From Candidatus Woesearchaeota archaeon (lineage in GTDB: Archaea; Nanobdellota; Nanobdellia; Woesearchaeales; ARS49): a stretch of 10,062 nt of DNA. Shown here one piece after another: positions 6,059-10,062 of the stretch. The stretch covers positions 1-10,062 of the forward strand of contig JACQMZ010000080.1 of assembly GCA_016203345.1 (NCBI GenBank). Reading direction: 5' to 3'. The notes below the pieces were generated by a model. The model saw only the letters and a list, made by a program, of their open reading frames with translations. It ran no database searches and was not told the origin of the DNA. Made by a program: the position numbers and the translations under genes. The first letter of the stretch is position 1, and each line of letters begins with the position of its first letter.

Positions 6059-6845
6059 AGGAGAAGAAGAAGCTCCACTTGAAGTCGTCGAAAAAGACGT
6101 CATCACCGAAATCACAGAAGATGAAGCACGCCAGCCAGCCATAGTGCCATTGACAGAAGCAGGAATGGCCTGGACACCAAAAACAAGCATTGGCCAGAAA
6201 GTCAAAACAGGCGAAATAAACTCCATCGACCACATCCTTGACAACGGCATGAAAATCCTCGAAGCACAAATCGTGGACATCCTCCTGCCCACGCTGAAAA
6301 ACGACCTCCTCATGGTCGGACAATCAAAAGGAAAATTCGGCGGCGGCGCCAAACGCATCTTCCGCCAAACCCAAAAGAAAACACCAGAAGGAAACAAGCC
6401 AAGCTTCTCCTGCGTGGCAGTAGTCGGAGACGGCAACGGACACGTCGGCGTCGGCACCGGCAAAAGCAAAGACACCGTGCCTGCACGAGAAAAAGCGCTA
6501 CGCCAAGCAAAACTCAACGTGTTCAAAATCTTCCGCGGATGCGGAAGCTGGCAGTGCGGCTGCGGAACACCGCACTCACTCCCCTTCACCATACACGGCA
6601 AATGCGGCTCATCAGAAATAACCATCCTGCCAGCGCCAAAAGGCAAAGGGCTCTGCATAGAAGAAGAATGCGGAAAAATCCTCAAGCTCGCAGGCATTAC
6701 TGACTGCTGGAGCAAAACAGCAGGACAAACACGCGTCAAAACAAACCTTATCTCTGCATGCGTCAAAGCGCTCTCTGCACTCACGCACACCAAAATCCAG
6801 GCAGCCATAGGCAAAAAACTCGGCATGGTGGAAGGCAAACTATGA
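6039..6845 (+). CDS. rpsE: Small-subunit ribosomal protein uS5 with acidic N-terminal extension
   Basis: uS5 lies at the back of the 30S subunit at the mRNA entry site and affects decoding accuracy. The 268-residue protein has the archaeal start of the fold at WTPKTSIGQKVKTGEI (45-60) and EAQIVDILLPTLKNDLLMV (75-93), a glycine/basic segment QSKGKFGGGAKRIFRQTQKK (95-114) leading into the double-stranded-RNA-binding-like domain (VAVVGDGNGHVGVGTGKSK, 126-144), then RGCGSWQCGCGTPHSLPF (166-183) and the C-terminal domain (LPAPKGKGL, GQTRVKTN). The first 40 residues are strongly acidic (E and D clusters), unlike the rest, and make the protein longer than the usual 205-235. It overlaps uL18 by 20 bases and uL30 by 4. 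Confidence 0.95.
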   Translation: MTKPESEGEEEAPLEVVEKDVITEITEDEARQPAIVPLTEAGMAWTPKTSIGQKVKTGEINSIDHILDNGMKILEAQIVDILLPTLKNDLLMVGQSKGKFGGGAKRIFRQTQKKTPEGNKPSFSCVAVVGDGNGHVGVGTGKSKDTVPAREKALRQAKLNVFKIFRGCGSWQCGCGTPHSLPFTIHGKCGSSEITILPAPKGKGLCIEEECGKILKLAGITDCWSKTAGQTRVKTNLISACVKALSALTHTKIQAAIGKKLGMVEGKL

Positions 6846-7180
6846 AAGTCGCCATTGTCCGCATCAGAGGCCCTATCCGAATAGACCGCAAAACAGAGCA
6901 CGCACTCACACTCCTCGGACTCAACAAGCCAAACCACTGCGCGCTCAGAGAAGCCACACCTGCCCTCACCGGCACGCTCAAACTCATCCAACCCTATGTG
7001 ACATGGGGCGAAGCAAACGACGACACCATCAAACTCTTCGACAAGAACCACACTCTACCCCTCCACCCTCCCCGCAAAGGATACGGAAGAAAAGGAGTCA
7101 AGATCCCCTTCGCCAAAAGCGGAGCATACGGCAACCGCAAAGAAAAAATCAATGACTTGATCAAAAGAATGACAAACTAA
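6842..7180 (+). CDS. rpmD: Large-subunit ribosomal protein uL30, shortened archaeal form
   Basis: uL30 is a small 23S rRNA-binding protein. The 112-residue product has the conserved MKVAIVRIRGPIRIDRKTEH opening (1-20), LLGLNKPNHCAL (24-35), and YVTWGEANDDTIKLF (52-66). The archaeal C-terminal element is also present (LPLHPPRKGYGRKGVKIPF, 72-90; then GAYGNRKEKINDLIKRM), so it is not the bacterial 60-residue form. The helical stretch that most archaea carry between YVTWGE and LHPPRKG is reduced to about 16 residues, compared with about 50-60 in the 150-residue versions I remember. Start ATG 6842 overlaps the uS5 stop; the Shine-Dalgarno is weak (GAAGG, 6831-6835). Confidence 0.93.
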   Translation: MKVAIVRIRGPIRIDRKTEHALTLLGLNKPNHCALREATPALTGTLKLIQPYVTWGEANDDTIKLFDKNHTLPLHPPRKGYGRKGVKIPFAKSGAYGNRKEKINDLIKRMTN

Positions 7181-7184
7181 GGAG
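7179..7184 (+). promoter_or_regulatory. Shine-Dalgarno-like site before uL15
   Basis: AAGGAG overlaps the uL30 stop codon and lies 13 bases before ATG 7198. It is only one base from the TTG at 7186, too close to serve it, so it argues for the ATG start although the spacing is long. Confidence 0.5.
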
Positions 7185-7197
7185 CTTGCAAAACACC

Positions 7198-7635
7198 ATG
7201 GTAGTACGACGACGAAAAAAAATCACGCGACAACGAGGAAGCCGCACCCACGGATGGGGATTAGTCCACCGCGGCAGCGGCAACCGCGGAGGCGTAGGAA
7301 ACGCAGGCACAGGAAAGAAAGCGCACTGCAAAAAACCATCTGTCTGGAAAGAAGACCACCTCGGCAAATTTGGCTTCACCAAACACGGTACAACCACACA
7401 CGACCGAATCATCTCCCTCAAACAAATCGCACAACAACTTAACCCGTGGCAGGCAAAAAAACTGGCCGCCCAAGACAAAGACACCATCACCATCGACCTC
7501 ACCAAGATGGGATACACCAAGCTGCTCTCCACAGGAAAAGTCACCAAGAAACTCAATATTACTGTCGCCATAGCAACCGCTGACGCCATCGAAAAAGTCA
7601 AGGCGGCGGGCGGCACCATCACTACAACACCATGA
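7198..7635 (+). CDS. rplO: Large-subunit ribosomal protein uL15
   Basis: uL15 is a late-assembling 50S protein with a long N-terminal extension that penetrates the rRNA core. The 145-residue product has the archaeal opening MVVRRRKKITRQRGSRTHGW (1-20), then the glycine/basic segment GSGNRGGVGNAGTGKKAHCK (26-45), PWQ...IDLTKMGYTKLLSTGKV (98-114 for the latter part) and a C-terminal globular part ending with the IEKVKAAGGTI motif (131-141), as in the family. I chose ATG 7198 over a TTG at 7186 that would add MQNT, because homologues start with MVVRxRKK. The context is ACACCATG. The stop overlaps secY in ATGA. Confidence 0.95.
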   Translation: MVVRRRKKITRQRGSRTHGWGLVHRGSGNRGGVGNAGTGKKAHCKKPSVWKEDHLGKFGFTKHGTTTHDRIISLKQIAQQLNPWQAKKLAAQDKDTITIDLTKMGYTKLLSTGKVTKKLNITVAIATADAIEKVKAAGGTITTTP

Positions 7636-9023
7636 ACCCATTCTTGCAAAAAATCCTGCTCAACCTGCCTGAAGTAGCGCCCCCCGTAACAAAAAAACTC
7701 TCGTTTCGCGAAAAACTCAAATGGACAGGCATCTGCCTCGTACTCTTCTTCGTCCTCAGCCTCGTTCCCCTTTTCGGCCTTGGCCAAAATGCGCTCCAAC
7801 AATTCGAAATCCTGTCCATCATCCTTGGCGCCAGCTTTGGCAGCATCCTCTCCCTCGGCATCGGCCCTCTCGTCACTGCAAGCATCGTCCTTCAACTCCT
7901 CAACGGATCAGGCATCCTCAAATTCGACCTCCAAACCAAAGAAGGACGACAACTCTTCCAAGGACTTCAAAAACTCTCCAGCATATTCTTCGTCATCTTC
8001 GAAGCAGTCGTTTACGTTTTCATGGGCGGCCTTGCGCCACCCCAAGAACTACTCGGCACCGTCCTCTACTTCCAACTCGAACTCTTGCTCATCTTTCAAC
8101 TCTTCCTCGGCGGACTCATTGTCATGTTCATGGACGAAGTATGCAGCAAATGGGGATTTGGCAGCGGCATCAGCCTCTTCATCGCCGCAGGAGTCAGCCA
8201 AAGCGTGTTCATCAGAGCTCTCAGCCCCTTGCCTGCCCCATCAAACCCCTCCATCGCCACAGGAGCTATCCCTGCACTCTTCCAAAGCCTTGCGGTCGGA
8301 GACCCGCAAACAGCACTCCTCATGTTCTCCAGCGTCGCATCCACCATCCTCATCTTCGTCATAGCGGTCTACGCACAATCCATGAAAGTCGAAATCCCCC
8401 TCTCATTTGGCCGCGTCAGAGGACATGGCATCCGCTGGCCGCTCAACTTCATCTACACCTCAAACATCCCTGTGATATTGATCTCTGCACTCATTGCAAA
8501 CATACAACTCTGGGCACGACTCTTGCAAAGCTGGGGATATCCTGTTCTGGGAACGTTTTCAGGCAACACACCAACATCCGGATTTGTCGCGTGGCTGTAC
8601 AGCCCAGACTTGCTCGGCAGACTCATTAGAGGAAGCTTGACATCCACCGATCTCCTCCAAGCAGCGACATACCTCCTCTTCCTCATCATCGGCTCAGTCG
8701 TGTTCAGCTGGTTCTGGGTCCAAACATCAGGAATGGACGCCAAAAGCCAAGCAAAACAAATCATGAACTCAGGACTCCAAATCCCAGGATTCAGACGAGA
8801 CCAGCGCGTCCTCGAACGACTGCTTGAGAGATACATCACACCACTTACGGTCATGGGAGCCATCGCCGTCGGCATCCTCGCAGGACTCTCAGACATCAGC
8901 GGCGCACTGACAAACGGCACAGGACTCCTGCTCACCGTCATGATCGTGTACAGGCTGTATGAAGACATCACGCGGCAACACATGATGGACATGAACCCGC
9001 TGATGAAAAAATTCATTACTTGA
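7632..9023 (+). CDS. secY: Preprotein translocase subunit SecY
   Basis: SecY is the channel of the Sec translocon (Sec61alpha homologue) in the cytoplasmic membrane and works with SecE and Sec61beta encoded elsewhere. The 463-residue protein is full length, with about ten hydrophobic segments starting at 31-49. Diagnostic parts are the plug/TM2 region LGIGPLVTASIVLQLL (75-90), FMDEVCSKWGFGSGISLFIA (166-185), the cytoplasmic loop EIPLSFGRVRGHGIRWPLNF (254-273) followed by YTSNIPVILISAL (275-287), and the MDAKSQAKQI...GLQIPGFRRD (368-390) loop. The basic loop R261-R268 is where the ribosome docks in this family. No Shine-Dalgarno; start ACACCATG overlaps uL15. The stop codon is part of an inverted repeat (9021-9070). 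Confidence 0.97.
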   Translation: MNPFLQKILLNLPEVAPPVTKKLSFREKLKWTGICLVLFFVLSLVPLFGLGQNALQQFEILSIILGASFGSILSLGIGPLVTASIVLQLLNGSGILKFDLQTKEGRQLFQGLQKLSSIFFVIFEAVVYVFMGGLAPPQELLGTVLYFQLELLLIFQLFLGGLIVMFMDEVCSKWGFGSGISLFIAAGVSQSVFIRALSPLPAPSNPSIATGAIPALFQSLAVGDPQTALLMFSSVASTILIFVIAVYAQSMKVEIPLSFGRVRGHGIRWPLNFIYTSNIPVILISALIANIQLWARLLQSWGYPVLGTFSGNTPTSGFVAWLYSPDLLGRLIRGSLTSTDLLQAATYLLFLIIGSVVFSWFWVQTSGMDAKSQAKQIMNSGLQIPGFRRDQRVLERLLERYITPLTVMGAIAVGILAGLSDISGALTNGTGLLLTVMIVYRLYEDITRQHMMDMNPLMKKFIT

Positions 9024-9070
9024 TTTTTTCGAGTTCGCTCGCCTGCTGGCTCGCTCACACGAAAAAATCA
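9021..9070. terminator. Inverted repeat at the secY stop, likely operon terminator
   Basis: A perfect 11-bp inverted repeat, TGATTTTTTCG (9021-9031) and CGAAAAAATCA (9060-9070), encloses 28 bases. The left arm includes the secY stop codon and a run of six T (9024-9029), the type of signal that ends transcription in archaea; the reverse strand offers the same T run. Inside are the nonamer TCGAGTTCG (9029-9037) and two copies of GCTCGC (9037-9042 and 9049-9054). It resembles the element after the next gene (9881-9998). I infer a terminator or mRNA 3'-end hairpin that separates the ribosomal operon from the DUF106 gene. Confidence 0.6.
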
Positions 9071-9073
9071 GGT

Positions 9074-9088
9074 GAAGATTAAAATAAA
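9074..9088 (+). promoter_or_regulatory. Putative archaeal promoter (BRE/TATA) for the DUF106 gene
   Basis: A purine-rich GAAGA (9074-9078) resembling a TFB-recognition element is followed by TTAAAATAA (9079-9087), a TATA-box-like sequence. Its centre is about 29 bases before ATG 9112. Archaeal transcription usually starts about 25-30 bases downstream of the box, so the transcript would begin at or next to the start codon (leaderless). No Shine-Dalgarno precedes the ATG, which fits. The strand composition also shifts here from C-rich to AT-rich. Confidence 0.5.
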
Positions 9089-9111
9089 CAAGAACTCTAC
9101 GGTGCTACAAA

Positions 9112-9879
9112 ATGGTATTTACTGAATTCCTTAACTTTATCTTTGGGCCCTTGCTCACATTACCGTCCCTTGCAGCAATAGTGATCCTCTCTTTTGTCAT
9201 CTCGCTCATATCAGCGGTGATTACCAAGTATGCCACTGACCAAACCTTGATGAAAGAACTCAAAGACCAAATGAAAGCGTACCAGGAACAAGTCAAAAAA
9301 CTCAAAGACAACCCGGAAGCGGCCATGGACGTGCAAAAAAAAGCAATGGACGTCAACATGAAATACATGATGCACAACATGCGCGCCACACTGTTCACCT
9401 TCCTCCCCATCATTCTCATCTTCGGATGGATGAGCAGCCACCTCGCATATGCTCCCCTCCTCCCAGGACAGGAATTCAGCATCACGCTGGCGTTTAGTGA
9501 AAAAGGAAAGAATGCCACCCTCAGCGTTCCCGACGGGCTCACGCTGACAACTTCTGCGAACAAGCACGCAACTGACGGCGTAATCAAATACACTGCCACA
9601 GCGGCTAACGAAGGCACGTATCTTGTAGATGTCACGGTCGACAGCACCACCACAAGCCATACTGTTGTTATAGGACAATCACCAACAGGAGTCGAACCAA
9701 CCAAACAAGTCAACACTCGAGGACTGGACAGCATCACTGTTGATTATGAACCACTGCGCGTCATTACCTTCCCGGCAAAACTGCCGTTGCTTGGCGAATA
9801 CTTCGGATGGCTTGGCACGTACATTCTCACAGCCATCGCGTTCTCAATGGGGCTGAGACGATTGTTAAAGATACACTGA
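9112..9879 (+). CDS. EMC3/TMCO1-family (DUF106) membrane protein, putative archaeal Oxa1/YidC-type insertase, with a large inserted domain
   Basis: The 255-residue protein has the layout of the archaeal DUF106/EMC3/TMCO1 family, distant relatives of YidC that help insert membrane proteins beside SecY. TM1 is about residues 15-37 (FGPLLTLPSL start, then AAIVILSFVISLISA), followed by a polar coiled-coil hairpin (about 42-88, MKELKDQMKAYQEQVKKLKD, ending DVNMKYMMHNM), TM2 about 93-113 (LFTFLPIILIFGWMSS) and TM3 about 230-250 (YFGWLGTYILTAIAFSMGLR). Between TM2 and TM3 lie about 105 residues rich in T, S and V with alternating hydrophobic pattern (for example FSITLAF, YLVDVTVDST), probably an extracytoplasmic beta-sandwich. 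Location next to secY supports the role; adk, which separates the two in many archaea, is absent. Confidence 0.8.
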   Translation: MVFTEFLNFIFGPLLTLPSLAAIVILSFVISLISAVITKYATDQTLMKELKDQMKAYQEQVKKLKDNPEAAMDVQKKAMDVNMKYMMHNMRATLFTFLPIILIFGWMSSHLAYAPLLPGQEFSITLAFSEKGKNATLSVPDGLTLTTSANKHATDGVIKYTATAANEGTYLVDVTVDSTTTSHTVVIGQSPTGVEPTKQVNTRGLDSITVDYEPLRVITFPAKLPLLGEYFGWLGTYILTAIAFSMGLRRLLKIH

Positions 9880-9880
9880 C

Positions 9881-9998
9881 GAATTTCTCGAGTTCGGCGC
9901 TTGGAGACTTAGGTACGTGCACGCTCGCTAAAAACTCGTAATTCCAGCGAAGCTGGATTAACTCCTTTTTAAGCTCGCGTGCTCACTCTGAGAAATTC
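9881..9998. repeat. Second 3'-end inverted repeat element, related to the one after secY
   Basis: GAATTTCTC (9881-9889) and GAGAAATTC (9990-9998) form a perfect 9-bp inverted repeat enclosing 100 bases, starting one base after the DUF106 stop codon. As in the element at 9021-9070, TCGAGTTCG follows the left arm (9888-9896), and GCTCGC plus GCTCAC precede the right arm (GCTCGCGTGCTCAC, 9973-9986). Nested inside are A5/T5 tracts (9930-9934 and 9966-9970) flanking a 6-bp hairpin. Shared core with different outer arms suggests a dispersed element family or repeated 3'-end signal. It is not a coding region. Confidence 0.5.
9943..9970 (+). terminator. GAA-loop hairpin followed by a T run, possible terminator of the DUF106 gene
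   Basis: TCCAGC (9943-9948) pairs with GCTGGA (9952-9957) around a three-base GAA loop. The inner GCGAAGC is a sequence known to form an unusually stable mini-hairpin in DNA. TTTTT follows at 9966-9970, after nine bases. This is the best terminator-like structure downstream of the DUF106 gene. Confidence 0.45.
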
Positions 9999-10039
9999 TG
10001 TGTTTGTTATGTGATGAATAGGCATTCACGTTCTCTTAT

Positions 10040-10054
10040 GTTAAATGATTTAAC
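10040..10054. promoter_or_regulatory. 15-base AT-rich palindrome, possible operator
   Basis: GTTAAAT G ATTTAAC is a perfect palindrome with 7-base arms around one central base. It stands 8 bases before the window end and could be a binding site for a dimeric regulator of the next gene, or simply a small AT-rich symmetric sequence. The downstream gene is not visible. Confidence 0.3.
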
Positions 10055-10062
10055 AAAAATAC

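Larger units (their letters stand above)
9880..10062. other. Non-coding end of window
   Basis: No credible gene is seen on either strand in these 183 bases. Composition differs from the operon: bases 9961-10020 have 24 T and 24 A+C out of 60, whereas operon bases 1681-1740 have 8 T and 43 A+C. The stretch holds the repeat element and hairpin described separately and ends with a palindrome and an A-rich tract, which may be the promoter region of a gene beyond the window. Confidence 0.6.

Noticed and set aside
6758..6841. Upstream extension of the uL30 frame
   Set aside because: The 28 added residues are shifted uS5 sequence. The MKVAIVRIRG opening at 6842 is the conserved family start.
5963..7051. 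362-codon open frame on the minus strand opposite uS5 and uL30
   Set aside because: It lies fully opposite genuine ribosomal genes. The strand bias makes stop triplets rare on the minus strand, so long shadows are expected, and its product shows no family features.
7186..7197. TTG start for uL15
   Set aside because: Only one base from the AAGGAG, and the family begins with MVVRxRKK at ATG 7198.
9021..9998. Insertion sequence or attachment site reading of the two inverted repeats
   Set aside because: No transposase or integrase gene lies between the repeats (only the DUF106 gene), the arms of the two elements differ, and no target-site duplication is visible.
9969..10025. 18-codon minus-strand frame in the non-coding end
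   Set aside because: Too short, no supporting start signal, and it runs into the repeat element.
1..10062. tRNA or rRNA genes, CRISPR array, toxin-antitoxin or defence genes
   Set aside because: The window is packed with recognised ribosomal and secretion genes, and the two spacers show no tRNA-like clover-leaf, regular spaced repeats or extra genes.

Overview
The window is an archaeal ribosomal protein super-operon (S10/spc type), read entirely on the + strand. It starts inside uS3 and runs uL29, aIF1 (SUI1), uS17, uL14, uL24, eS4, uL5, uS14, uS8, uL6, eL32, eL19, uL18, uS5, uL30, uL15, secY, then an EMC3/TMCO1-type (DUF106) membrane protein. The archaeal/eukaryotic-only proteins eS4, eL32 and eL19, the aIF1 gene and the archaeal DUF106 protein exclude a bacterium. 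The shortened uL30, the wording of uS3 and of the uS5 insert, and the compact packing resemble the DPANN archaea, perhaps a Woesearchaeota-like lineage. That placement is from memory of these families, not from a search.

Layout. Positions 1-9023 are almost solid coding sequence. Nine junctions are 4-base ATGA overlaps, two are longer overlaps (23 and 20 bases), and the remaining spacers are 2-17 bases. This points to one long polycistronic message with coupled translation. Positions 9024-9111 hold a perfect 11-bp inverted repeat and a BRE/TATA-like promoter placed for a leaderless transcript of the DUF106 gene. Positions 9880-10062 contain no credible gene, but hold a second repeat element with the same inner motif, a small GAA-loop hairpin, a T run and a 15-base palindrome.

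Function. The proteins build both subunits: uS3, uS17, eS4, uS14, uS8 and uS5 of the small, and uL29, uL14, uL24, uL5, uL6, eL32, eL19, uL18, uL30 and uL15 of the large. aIF1 monitors start-codon choice. SecY is the translocon pore, and the DUF106 protein is a Oxa1/YidC-superfamily insertase candidate, so synthesis and membrane insertion are encoded side by side.

I found no new defence, mobile or CRISPR system. The most interesting points are a split between Shine-Dalgarno-led starts and starts without one that carry ACCATG, paired 3'-end repeat elements with a shared core, an approximately 100-residue beta-type insertion in the DUF106 protein, the absence of the RNase P p29 gene from its usual slot and of adk after secY, and a strong A+C bias of the coding strand.
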